Below, in pieces: positions 57,601 to 64,000 of a stretch of DNA of 64,000 nt; within the stretch, counting starts at the first letter, position 1; every line of letters starts with the position of its first letter. The DNA is taken from contig NZ_PUEJ01000004.1 in NCBI RefSeq assembly GCF_002982075.1, positions 496,001 through 560,000 of the forward strand, read 5' to 3'. Under the pieces are notes generated by a model. The model did no database searches. It had not been told where the DNA came from and was given only the letters and a program-made list of their open reading frames with translations. The stretch is from Labrys okinawensis. Lineage in GTDB: Bacteria; Pseudomonadota; Alphaproteobacteria; Rhizobiales; Labraceae. The translations under genes were made by a program, and so were the position numbers.

Positions 57601-58020
57601 TACCGCAACTGGGCGGACAAGCGCCGAATGCAATGGCGCGAATTCCCGTCCCCTGACGGCAAACGGCTCCCGATCTTGCATGTTACCGGATTTGGCGCTT
57701 TCCGAACCCTGTTGCAGGAAAATGGGCTGCATGTCCTGGAGGATACGGGCAAGGAAGGCACCGTCCGCTCGGTTGTCCGCATCAGCATTGTCCCGGGCCC
57801 AACTTCGGAACTGCCGAGCGGCAAGGAGTATGGCACAGCTGCCGCCCTGCTCGATGCCAACGCCGGCGAGCCGGTGATCGTGCGGCGCTATCGCGACGGT
57901 CCGGCGCCCCTGGTCCGCGATGTCCGGGGCTGGCGCAGCGGCCGGCTCGACAAGGTTCTCGGCGGTGATTTCGATCTGCTGGGGGCGTCGGCTCCCGCGG
58001 AGCGGCAAGATCGGGCGTGA
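54619..58020 (+). CDS. Membrane-anchored double AAA+ (ClpB/ClpA-like) protein with release-factor-like C-terminal domain
   Basis: A 1133-residue protein. An N-terminal helix (residues ~5-23, LLNAVAGALAGAATTFAIL) anchors it. A helical region to ~270 has no recognised family. The first AAA+ module has Walker A SGKPRIGKSS (~297) but its Walker B reads IIWFAGDLWQL (~356), lacking the Asp-Glu pair. The second is a canonical ClpB-type module: GPTGTGKTELA (~567), VILLDEFEKAH (~632), sensor 1 ILTSNLG, Arg finger FRPEFVNRLD (~712), sensor 2 GARPLKR (~777). Residues ~980-1060 (AEAWRTRLWAMYRNWADKR, then VTGFGAFRTLLQENGLHVLE and SVVRISIVPGP) resemble the PCRF part of peptide chain release factors; no GGQ motif follows. 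It ends 30 bp before xseA. A role in protein unfolding at ribosomes or membranes is inference. An upstream ATG at 54565 is possible. Confidence 0.8.
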   Translation: MSDILLNAVAGALAGAATTFAILRLRTKASTDTQQTLAVREAPPPQSQQLPEQEAPASSESIPAAMARINQSLGPLAEEVSHPRELVDLPSFQDALAQLQRPDATLESVQNYALGENWPFACAAFLALCERPDRHVLSEAVLRHLPHTRPYVLPYALRFLTSLEPRPATGLSLLAAPYWWQQNPVLPGFFETYFDRSAELGDTPSFGAGLSLDAEIDAAPIEAFLEKVHHPFAAQLLAALKNWQATRIDRKFLKSVGTLWDDEEEDSLLVSPAAWRNSLSAAEAAVRSAKPRSVLVSGKPRIGKSSFLRLLGIRLRGEGWTVFAATGNELMADQMYIGQLEGRVRLLVNALHSRRKIIWFAGDLWQLAGSGIHQGQTASILDQIMPAVVSGDLILMGECSQAAATRLFQSRPSLRSVIEAVPLDAMNENETRELAVEFGHRITAATDIAVAPLAVSAAMELAQHYLGSGQLPGAVLELIKRATVHRQHAGEPEVTAQSVVTTLSQISGLPQVILDTTQKVDLADVTRFFAGRVIGQDEAVKAVIDRIAMLKAGLTDPGRPIGVFLFAGPTGTGKTELAKTLASYLFGSPDRMTRLDMSEFQTAESTSKILGQRGETGSDALIDRVRKQPFSVILLDEFEKAHPNCWDLFLQIFDDGRLSDADGREADFRHCFIILTSNLGATAHRGSGIGFRAQSGVYGEDQVLTTVGQTFRPEFVNRLDKIIVFRPLSRDLMRSILHKELALVQERRGLKERNWAVEWEASAIEFLLDHGFTPTMGARPLKRAIDQHLLAPLAATLVEHRFPEGDQFLFVRSSGTAIEVEFVDPDADPAQAGVPEAPASAALSLPAILLYPSGSPAESGYLDAAWQQIQGTLRDSAWTMLEEELRAVMADPQIWSRADRFEIFTRLELMDRVKEAARTAERLSQRFKAVANRTSRSSRELASRLALQLHNLREGIEDVSARSPVDVLLRAVPTLDNDANNPHAEAWRTRLWAMYRNWADKRRMQWREFPSPDGKRLPILHVTGFGAFRTLLQENGLHVLEDTGKEGTVRSVVRISIVPGPTSELPSGKEYGTAAALLDANAGEPVIVRRYRDGPAPLVRDVRGWRSGRLDKVLGGDFDLLGASAPAERQDRA

Positions 58021-58050
58021 GGATTGCCACTGGTGCTATAGAATGCCGCC

Positions 58051-59628
58051 ATGTCCGACATATCCCCTGATTCTCAGCCCTCCAACGCCCCTGAATGGTC
58101 CGTCTCCGAGCTCTCCGGCGCGCTCAAGCGCACGGTGGAGGACGCCTTCGGCTATGTGCGCGTCCGGGGCGAGATCTCGGGCTATCGCGGCCCGGTAGCC
58201 TCGGGACACGCCTATTTCGCTCTCAAGGACGAGGGCGCCAAGATCGATGCGGTGATCTGGAAGGGCAATTTCGCCCGGCTGCGCCAGCGGCCTGAGGAGG
58301 GCATGGAGGTGATCGCCCATGGCCGGCTGACCACCTTCCCCGGCAAGTCCTCCTACCAGATCATCATCGACCGGCTCGAGCCGGCCGGCCTAGGCGCATT
58401 GATGGCGCTGCTGGAGGAGCGCCGCCGTAAACTCGCGGCCGAGGGCCTGTTCGACGAGGGCCGCAAGCGCTCGCTGCCCTTCCTGCCGCGGGTGATCGGC
58501 GTGGTCACCTCGCCCACCGGCGCCGTGATCCGCGATATCCTGCATCGCATCACGGACCGCTTTCCGCGCCGGGTCGTCGTCTGGCCGGTACGGGTGCAGG
58601 GCGACACGTCGGCCGCCGAGATCGCCAATGCCATCGCCGGCTTCGACGCTCTGCCGGCGGGCGGCACCATTCCGCGCCCGGACGTGTTGATCGTCGCGCG
58701 CGGCGGCGGCAGCCTCGAAGACTTGTGGTCGTTCAACGAGGAAATCGTGGTGCGCGCCGCCGCGGCATGCTCGATCCCGCTGATCTCGGCCGTGGGACAC
58801 GAGACCGACTGGACCTTGATCGACCATGTCGCCGACCGCCGCGCCCCGACGCCGACCGGCGCCGCCGAAATGGCGGTGCCGGTCAAGGCCGACCTCTTCG
58901 CCAACCTGCACGACCTCGGTGCCCGCCTCACCGGCCATGCGCTGCGCATGATCGAGCGTCGGCGCCAGGACCTGCGCAATCTCGGCCGGGCCCTGCCCAG
59001 CGGCGAGGCCTTGCTCGCGACGCCGCGCCAAAAACTCGACCTTGCCGCCGGCCGCCTGGTGCATGCGCTCACGCTCAACACCCGCCGCCATCACCAGCGC
59101 TACGACGCCCTCACCCGCCGGCTGCTGACGCAAAGCCCCGCCAACCGGCTCGATCGCAGCCGCGACCGCTTCCATGCGGTCGCCGAGCGCCTCGAAGCCT
59201 CGGCGCGCATCGCCCTTGCCCGCAAGCGCGAGGCCTTCGCCGGCCGCGCCGCGCAGCTCACGCCACTGCTGCTGTCCCGCCGCAGCGAGGCTGGGCGCGA
59301 GCGCCTGCAAACTCTCGCCGGCCGCCTGCTGCAGGCTGCCGCCACGCGCACATCGGCCCAGCGCGAAAGGCTCGATCGTTTCGCCGTGCTCTTGGAAGCC
59401 TATTCTTACCAGGGCGTGCTGCAGCGCGGTTTTGCCCTGGTGCGCGACGAACAAGGCCGCCCCATCCGCAATGTCGCGGCAGCCCAGGCGGCCGCGAGCC
59501 TTGACCTGCAATTCGCCGATGGCCATTTCACGGTTGGCAAGGGTACGGCGGCGCCGACCCCAAGCCCGGCGAAAGCCAAGCCGAAAGCCGGACAGGCAGG
59601 CCCGCAGCCGAGCCTGTTCGACGATTAG
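58051..59628 (+). CDS. xseA: Exodeoxyribonuclease VII large subunit
   Basis: A 525-residue catalytic subunit of exonuclease VII, which degrades single-stranded DNA in repair. The N-terminal OB fold begins [20 protein letters not shown]. The catalytic region contains [40 protein letters not shown] and [20 protein letters not shown] followed by PTPTGAAE. A long coiled-coil C-terminal half follows. xseB is not adjacent. The spacing of 30 bp from the AAA+ gene allows co-transcription. Confidence 0.96.
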   Translation: MSDISPDSQPSNAPEWSVSELSGALKRTVEDAFGYVRVRGEISGYRGPVASGHAYFALKDEGAKIDAVIWKGNFARLRQRPEEGMEVIAHGRLTTFPGKSSYQIIIDRLEPAGLGALMALLEERRRKLAAEGLFDEGRKRSLPFLPRVIGVVTSPTGAVIRDILHRITDRFPRRVVVWPVRVQGDTSAAEIANAIAGFDALPAGGTIPRPDVLIVARGGGSLEDLWSFNEEIVVRAAAACSIPLISAVGHETDWTLIDHVADRRAPTPTGAAEMAVPVKADLFANLHDLGARLTGHALRMIERRRQDLRNLGRALPSGEALLATPRQKLDLAAGRLVHALTLNTRRHHQRYDALTRRLLTQSPANRLDRSRDRFHAVAERLEASARIALARKREAFAGRAAQLTPLLLSRRSEAGRERLQTLAGRLLQAAATRTSAQRERLDRFAVLLEAYSYQGVLQRGFALVRDEQGRPIRNVAAAQAAASLDLQFADGHFTVGKGTAAPTPSPAKAKPKAGQAGPQPSLFDD

Positions 59629-59683
59629 AAACGGCTCTGTTATAGTTTCGAGAAATTCTGCAAACACATAGGCCAGCGCCTCC

Positions 59684-59905
59684 ATGAACCGTCACGAAAG
59701 CCGCATGACTTTGCCCGGCGAAGCACAGGTCCAGTACCTCGATTCCGATTTCCGCATTCTCAAGCCGGGCAATTATGTGCGTTGCGCCGTGACGGGCACG
59801 CATATCCCGATCGACGAATTGCGTTATTGGAACGTCGACCGCCAGGAAGCCTATGCCAGCCGGGAAGCCGTGCTGGAGCGGCTGAAGGGGCTTGGGGAAA
59901 TCTGA
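59684..59905 (+). CDS. DUF2093 family protein
   Basis: A 73-residue protein containing YLDSDFRILKPGNYVRCAVT and IPIDELRYWNVDRQEAYAS, the signature of DUF2093, a small family confined mainly to alphaproteobacteria and commonly found next to xseA and lpxK. No function is known. It follows xseA by 55 bp and is likely co-transcribed. Confidence 0.85.
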   Translation: MNRHESRMTLPGEAQVQYLDSDFRILKPGNYVRCAVTGTHIPIDELRYWNVDRQEAYASREAVLERLKGLGEI

Positions 59906-59913
59906 TAGGATTT

Positions 59914-59996
59914 CCGGGTGCGCGGACGTCCCGTCCGCTCTTCCTCAATCGCAGGCAGGCCATTTCCAAGAGCGGGCAAGATGCCCGCGCACCCGG
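59914..59996. repeat. Imperfect 29-bp inverted repeat
   Basis: Arms 59914-59942 and 59968-59996 pair with about five mismatches (CCGGGTGCGCGG with CCGCGCACCCGG). One arm's words (ACGTCCCGTCCGCTCTTCC) recur almost unchanged at about 53293-53314. It fills the gap between converging DUF2093 and lpxK genes. Confidence 0.75.
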
Positions 59997-60002
59997 GATC
60001 TC

Positions 60003-61025
60003 TTATCCCGCCAGGCGGAAGCGGTTCACCAGGAAATCATGCATTGCACCCTCGTCGTCGAAGGAAAGCCGGATCGGCACCGTCTGGCTGATCGAGGCAA
60101 GGCCGATGCGCGCCGGCCCTCCCGTGAGGCGGGTCATGTCCTTGGTGGTGGTCACGGGTAGGAGCTTGGCCGCCTGCGCCCGCGCCGCTATCCGAGCCGC
60201 CTCCTCCTCGCTGAAGGCATGGTGGTCGGCGAAGACCTCCGTCGCGGCGATGATGGCCCCCATATCCGCCAGGGTCTTGAAGAATTTCTCTGGACGGCCG
60301 ATGCCGGCGAAGGCCAGCACCCGCTTGCCGCGCAGCGACGGGGCCTGCGGATCGAGGCCGATACGGGCCCGGAAGACGGCAATGCTCGAGCCGCGGGCGA
60401 AATCATAGACCGCGGTGCCGGCATCGCCCGGCCCGATCACCACCACCGCCGAGGCAAAGCCGATCTGGTCATGGATATCGGCCCGCAACGGGCCGGCGGG
60501 AAAGGCAAGGCCGTTGCCGATGCCCGTCTCGCCGTCGACGGCGATGATCGAGCAATCCTTGTCGAGGGAGGGATTCTGGAAGCCGTCATCCATGATGATG
60601 ATGCTGGCACCCTGCTCGATTGCAAGGGCCGCCCCGGCAGGCCGGTCGACGGACTTCACCGTCAGAGCCTTGCGGGCCAGCAGCAGGGCCTCGTCGCCCA
60701 CCTTGTCGGCGGCGTCATCGGGTTTCACCACCAGCGGGCCCTTTTCGCTGCCGCCATAGCCGCGGGTGAGGAAGGCCGGGCGCTGGCCCGCCGCGATCAG
60801 GATATCGGCGACCGCGAGCGCTAACGGTGTCTTGCCGGCGCCGCCTAGCGTGAAATTGCCGATGCAGACCACGGGAACGCCGGCCCGGCTGCCCGGCTGG
60901 CGCATGCGCGCGGCGACCTTGCCGCCATAGAGACGGGCCAACGGCGCGAGCAGGCGGGCCAGCCAGCCACGCGGCCGGTACCAGAAGGCCGGCGCCTTCA
61001 AGCTGATGCGCGGCTTGAGGCTCAT
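60003..61025 (-). CDS. lpxK: Tetraacyldisaccharide 4'-kinase
   Basis: A 340-residue inner-membrane-associated kinase that phosphorylates the 4' position of the lipid A disaccharide. The P-loop is in VCIGNFTLGGAGKTPLALA; the family motif FLTRGYGGSEKGP and the catalytic-site stretch IIMDDGFQNPSLDKD are present. The start overlaps the end of waaA by four bases. Its presence with waaA shows that the organism makes a Kdo-containing lipopolysaccharide. Confidence 0.96.
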   Translation of the reverse strand: MSLKPRISLKAPAFWYRPRGWLARLLAPLARLYGGKVAARMRQPGSRAGVPVVCIGNFTLGGAGKTPLALAVADILIAAGQRPAFLTRGYGGSEKGPLVVKPDDAADKVGDEALLLARKALTVKSVDRPAGAALAIEQGASIIIMDDGFQNPSLDKDCSIIAVDGETGIGNGLAFPAGPLRADIHDQIGFASAVVVIGPGDAGTAVYDFARGSSIAVFRARIGLDPQAPSLRGKRVLAFAGIGRPEKFFKTLADMGAIIAATEVFADHHAFSEEEAARIAARAQAAKLLPVTTTKDMTRLTGGPARIGLASISQTVPIRLSFDDEGAMHDFLVNRFRLAG

Positions 61026-62302
61026 GGCCGCCTCGCCCCGAGCGGCAGCAGGGCAGTGAGCGTGCGCTCCAGCGCTCCGGTCAGCGTCGCGATCGCCCTG
61101 GCACCCCCCTCGGCGAGACGATCGACTTCCGCGGGTTCGTCCAGCAGCCGCGCGACGGCATCGGACAACTCGGCCGCGCCATGCACCACCACGGCGCCGC
61201 CCATACCGTCGAGCGCGCCATAGGCCTCGACGAAGTTCTGGACTTCCGGCCCATGCAGCACGGCCGCGCCGAGCTTGACCGGCTCGATCGGGTTCTGCCC
61301 CCCCTTGCCGAGCAGCGACTTGCCCATGAAGACGATGCGGGCAAGGCGATAGAACACGCCCATTTCGCCGACCGTGTCGGCAACATAGACGTCGTGCCGT
61401 GCTTCCAGGGCGATGCCCCGCGAGCGAAGGGCGACGCTCAGTCCCCTTTCCCGCAAGGCAGCGGCGATCGCCTCGCCGCGCTCGGGATGGCGCGGCACGA
61501 TCAGCGTCAGCAGGTCGGCAAAACGTTCCTTCTGCGCGGCATGCACCTCGCCGGCGAGCGCCTCCTCGCCCTCATGCGTCACCGCCGCAAGCCAGAGCGG
61601 GCGGCCTGCCACCGCCTGCCGCAAGCCTTCCAGCACGCCCGGATCGGCAGGCGGCAGCGGCGCGTCGAATTTCAGATTGCCGGTGACGACGACGCGCGGC
61701 GCCCCGAGGCTGGCGAAGCGCCGGCCGTCATCCTCGCTCTGCGCAGCGATGAGGTCGAAGCGCCCCAGCAGGGCCGCGCTGGTGCGCGGCACGCGGCACC
61801 AGCGCGCGAAGGAACGCGGCGACATCCGCCCATTGACGAGGGCCAGGGGGATACCGGCCGCCTTGATCTCAGCGATCATCACCGGCCAGAGTTCCGATTC
61901 CAGGAAACAGACGAGATCGGGCCGCCAGTGATCGAGAAAACGCCCGACATAGGCGGGAATGTCGAGTGGCACGAACTGATGGATCGCTCCGGCCGGCAGG
62001 CGCTCGGCCATCAGGGCCGCCGAGGTGACGGTGCCGGTCGTCATCAGGATGCGATAGCCTTCGCCGGCCAGGCGCGTCGCCAGCGGAAGCAGCGTGATGG
62101 CCTCCCCGACACTGGCGCCGTGCAGCCAGGCCAGGCGCCCCTCGGGCCGAGGCCGGCCGGCAATGCCGAGGCGCTCGGGCCGGCGCGAAGCGTCCTCCTT
62201 GCCGCGGCGCTGGCGCTTGTCCAGCAGCAGGCCGGCGAACGGGCGAAAGCAGCTCGTCGCCAGCCGGTAGGCCTTGAGGCTGAGGGGAAGCGCTGCGCTC
62301 AC
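61022..62302 (-). CDS. waaA: 3-deoxy-D-manno-octulosonic acid (Kdo) transferase
   Basis: A 426-residue GT-B glycosyltransferase that adds Kdo to lipid IVA. Typical elements are LAWLHGASVGEAITLLPLA near the N-terminus, FLESELWPVMI, LVNGRMSPRSFARW and the C-terminal FMGKSLLGKGGQNPIEPVKL. Overlapping ends with lpxK and with the upstream acyltransferase gene show tight co-translation. The number of Kdo units added cannot be read from the sequence. Confidence 0.95.
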   Translation of the reverse strand: MSAALPLSLKAYRLATSCFRPFAGLLLDKRQRRGKEDASRRPERLGIAGRPRPEGRLAWLHGASVGEAITLLPLATRLAGEGYRILMTTGTVTSAALMAERLPAGAIHQFVPLDIPAYVGRFLDHWRPDLVCFLESELWPVMIAEIKAAGIPLALVNGRMSPRSFARWCRVPRTSAALLGRFDLIAAQSEDDGRRFASLGAPRVVVTGNLKFDAPLPPADPGVLEGLRQAVAGRPLWLAAVTHEGEEALAGEVHAAQKERFADLLTLIVPRHPERGEAIAAALRERGLSVALRSRGIALEARHDVYVADTVGEMGVFYRLARIVFMGKSLLGKGGQNPIEPVKLGAAVLHGPEVQNFVEAYGALDGMGGAVVVHGAAELSDAVARLLDEPAEVDRLAEGGARAIATLTGALERTLTALLPLGARRP

Positions 62303-63003
62303 GTGCCCGCCTTCACGAAGGTCCGCCCGACCATGGCATAGGCGGTGCGATGCGCCGCATCCAGGGCACTCTCCACCTCCAGGCGCTTTGCCTCCATCAG
62401 CGTCTTGTCGGCGTCCTCCGGCACATGCACGAGATCGCCGACCACGAAGGCGCCGCGCGAAAACGGCAGGTTGATCACGGCCTTGTCCCAGGTGGAGAGC
62501 TGGATCATGTTGGACGTCGCCACCGCGACCGGCACGATCGGCCGTCCCGACAGCCGCGCCAGCGTAACGATGCCGAGCCCGGCCACGCCGCCGGTGCGCG
62601 GCACATCCGCCGTCACCCCCACAGACTGGCCGCCCTTCAGCGTTGCCACCAGCTCGCGCAGGGCCGCCGGGCCCCCCTTGTGGTGCTGGCGCTGGGGCCT
62701 GCCGCCCGAGCCGCGCACCAGGCCGAGCCCCAGACGCGTCACCGCAACCGCATTGATCTCGCCATCGCCATGGCGCGAGATCAGGATGCGGAACTCATGC
62801 CCCTCGCGGCGCATGAAGGGCACCAGGAAATGCTGCCCGTGCCACATCGCCACGATATAGGGATATTGATCGCGAATGGGCGCGTAGAGATCGGCCGGGC
62901 TGTCGGCAAAGCGGCTGGTGCCGTGCACGAGCTTCAACCACGCGGCGAGGCCTTCGCCGATGGCCTTCTGCACGAAGCGGGATCGGCCGATATTCTTGAT
63001 CAT
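62299..63003 (-). CDS. DUF374 / lysophospholipid acyltransferase family protein
   Basis: A 234-residue protein of the DUF374 group. The acyltransferase-like box is VAMWHGQHFLVPFMRREG, followed by ILISRHGDGEINAVAVTRLG and VTADVPRTGGVAGLGIVTLA. In alphaproteobacteria it sits next to waaA and is thought to act in lipid A or envelope lipid acylation; direct evidence is limited. It overlaps waaA by four bases and follows the DUF4170 gene by six bases. Confidence 0.87.
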   Translation of the reverse strand: MIKNIGRSRFVQKAIGEGLAAWLKLVHGTSRFADSPADLYAPIRDQYPYIVAMWHGQHFLVPFMRREGHEFRILISRHGDGEINAVAVTRLGLGLVRGSGGRPQRQHHKGGPAALRELVATLKGGQSVGVTADVPRTGGVAGLGIVTLARLSGRPIVPVAVATSNMIQLSTWDKAVINLPFSRGAFVVGDLVHVPEDADKTLMEAKRLEVESALDAAHRTAYAMVGRTFVKAGT

Positions 63004-63009
63004 GCAGGA

Positions 63010-63255
63010 TTACGAGCGTTTCGTCGTGTCGGTCGTCGGATCGAGCAGACGGTGCAGATGCACGATGAAATAGCGCATCTGGGCGTTGTCGACGCTGGCC
63101 TGGGCCTTGGCCTTCCAGGCGGCCTGAGCGCTGGCATAATTGGGGTAGATGCCGACGATGTCGAGACCCTGAAGATCCTTGAATTCCACGCCTTCGATCG
63201 AGCTCAGCTCGCCGCCGAAGACCAGATGCAGCAATTGTTTCTGAGGTTCGCTCAT
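63010..63255 (-). CDS. DUF4170 family protein
   Basis: An 81-residue protein containing LHLVFGGELSSIEGVEFKDL and VGIYPNYASAQAAWKAKAQA, the DUF4170 signature. It is a small conserved alphaproteobacterial protein in the same cluster as DUF374, waaA and lpxK. No function is assigned. A RIME-like element separates it from the nucleotidase gene upstream on this strand. Confidence 0.85.
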   Translation of the reverse strand: MSEPQKQLLHLVFGGELSSIEGVEFKDLQGLDIVGIYPNYASAQAAWKAKAQASVDNAQMRYFIVHLHRLLDPTTDTTKRS

Positions 63256-63265
63256 CCCATACTCC

Positions 63266-63370
63266 TATAGCGTTTTCCAGAAAAGCCGACAGGCCTTTCG
63301 ATCAAGAAAGCGCATTAAAAACAAAGACTTAGAGAAAAAGACAATTCGGAAGAAAAGTCATTTTGCTCTA
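63266..63370 (+). repeat. RIME-like intergenic element, diverged copy
   Basis: Begins TATAGCGTTTTCCAGAAAAG, contains AGAAAGCGCATTAAAAACAA and AGACTTAGAG and ends TTTTGCTCTA. It has the layout of the copies at 23597 and 38801 but its terminal hairpin is degraded. Confidence 0.7.
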
Positions 63371-63373
63371 ATA

Positions 63374-64000
63374 TCAGTTCATGCCCTCAAGCAGGGCAAC
63401 CAGATCGCCCTGGCGTTCGCGCCCGGCCATCACCAGCGGCCGATGCACGGGGTCGGGGCGGTTATAGACGATCTCCGTGCCGGCCACGGTGGTGAGGCGC
63501 CCGCCGGCTTCGTCGAGAATGATGTCGGCGGCCGCGATGTCCCAATCGTGCGAGGACCCCGAAGCGAAAGCGCCGTCGACGCTGCCTTCCGCCACCATGG
63601 CGATGCGCAGGGCCAAAGAGGACATCGACGAGGCCCGTGCCACCCTCGGCAAGCTACGTTGCGCCAGATCGAACATCGGCTTGGGCCCGGCAAGGGTGCG
63701 GGTGGCAGCGAGGGGTCCCTGGCTGGCCTTCACAGCGACGCCGTTCTTGAAGGCGCCCAGGCCGCGCGCTCCGGTGTAGAGATCGCCATTGCTGGGACGC
63801 AAGAGCACGCCGGCCAGCGGGCGCCCAGCCTCGACCAGCGCAGCCGAGATCACCCATTCGCCATTGCCGGCGATGAAACCCCGCGTGCCGTCGATGGGAT
63901 CGACCACCCAGACCTGCTGCTTGTCCAGGCGCTCGGCCGTATCGGCAGCCTCTTCGGACAGCCAGCCGATCGCGCTGGAAACATGGCGCAGCCGCTCGGC
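63374..64000 (-). CDS. 3'(2'),5'-bisphosphate nucleotidase / inositol monophosphatase family, 5' end outside window
   Basis: The last ~208 residues of a FIG-superfamily phosphatase, open to the right edge. It contains WLSEEAAD, then the metal-binding motif VWVVDPIDGTRGFIAGNGEW and the second motif SSHDWDIAAADIILDEAGG. This matches CysQ-type enzymes that remove the 3'-phosphate from PAP, and related inositol phosphatases; the exact substrate is unsure. The start lies outside the window, and the frame reads through to base 64000 without a stop. Confidence 0.9.
   Translation of the reverse strand, partial: AERLRHVSSAIGWLSEEAADTAERLDKQQVWVVDPIDGTRGFIAGNGEWVISAALVEAGRPLAGVLLRPSNGDLYTGARGLGAFKNGVAVKASQGPLAATRTLAGPKPMFDLAQRSLPRVARASSMSSLALRIAMVAEGSVDGAFASGSSHDWDIAAADIILDEAGGRLTTVAGTEIVYNRPDPVHRPLVMAGRERQGDLVALLEGMN

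Noticed and set aside
57955..57970. GGD triplet near the end of the AAA+ fusion as a relic of the release-factor GGQ loop
   Set aside because: The surrounding residues do not match the GGQ loop context, so catalytic peptide release is not claimed.

Overview
The window reads as chromosomal DNA of a GC-rich alphaproteobacterium of the order Hyphomicrobiales (Rhizobiales). This is inferred from gene content and gene order: xseA–DUF2093 followed by lpxK–waaA–DUF374–DUF4170–bisphosphate nucleotidase; trifunctional PutA divergent from an Lrp-type regulator; many ABC uptake systems; and abundant palindromic intergenic repeats, including copies resembling the RIME-type mosaic elements of rhizobia. 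The genus cannot be fixed from sequence alone. No rRNA, tRNA or CRISPR array was recognised.

Layout. 1-1183: end of a spermidine/putrescine-type ABC permease pair. 1.3-8.3 kb: Nudix protein, LysR/MFS divergent pair, VOC protein and MarR divergent pair with a perfect dyad between them, DUF1993 protein, polyprenyl diphosphate synthase divergent from a DUF2007–methyltransferase pair. 8.3-14.3 kb: LuxR-type regulator divergent from a complete polyamine-type ABC operon (ATPase, binding protein, two permeases) and an SDR. 14.9-17.2 kb: DAACS-type symporter followed by a lone periplasmic binding protein. 17.2-23.4 kb: small secreted proteins, an S49 peptidase with a 57-residue membrane partner, and glyQ–glyS split by a DUF559 nuclease gene bounded by 48-bp inverted repeats. 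23.7-30.3 kb: LysR, MFS, AcuI-like reductase, pyruvate phosphate dikinase. 30.4-33.9 kb: cytosolic-type subtilase and a LemA–TPM–TPM operon. 34.1-38.5 kb (minus strand): sugar ABC uptake operon without ATPase, ending in a Gfo/Idh/MocA dehydrogenase. 39-46.8 kb: GNAT, zwf, PASTA-like secreted protein, putA/Lrp. 46.9-54.4 kb: TetR/tautomerase/PhnB-like, GlxA-type AraC regulator, M1 peptidase, YcaQ-like glycosylase, zinc alcohol dehydrogenase. 54.6-58.0 kb: a 1133-residue membrane-anchored double AAA+ protein whose C-terminus resembles the N-terminal (PCRF) part of peptide chain release factors. 58.0-64.0 kb: xseA, DUF2093, then a minus-strand lipid A/Kdo cluster running off the right edge.

The two most unusual objects are the AAA+/release-factor-like fusion and the DUF559 element. 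The fusion has a canonical second ATPase module, a first module with a broken Walker B, and no GGQ motif. The DUF559 gene sits in an element with near-perfect terminal inverted repeats, inserted in the glyQ–glyS operon; its outer 23-bp palindrome also occurs alone at 26068-26090. Several operator-like dyads (MarR, LuxR, TetR and symporter regions) and at least five RIME-like copies are also recorded.
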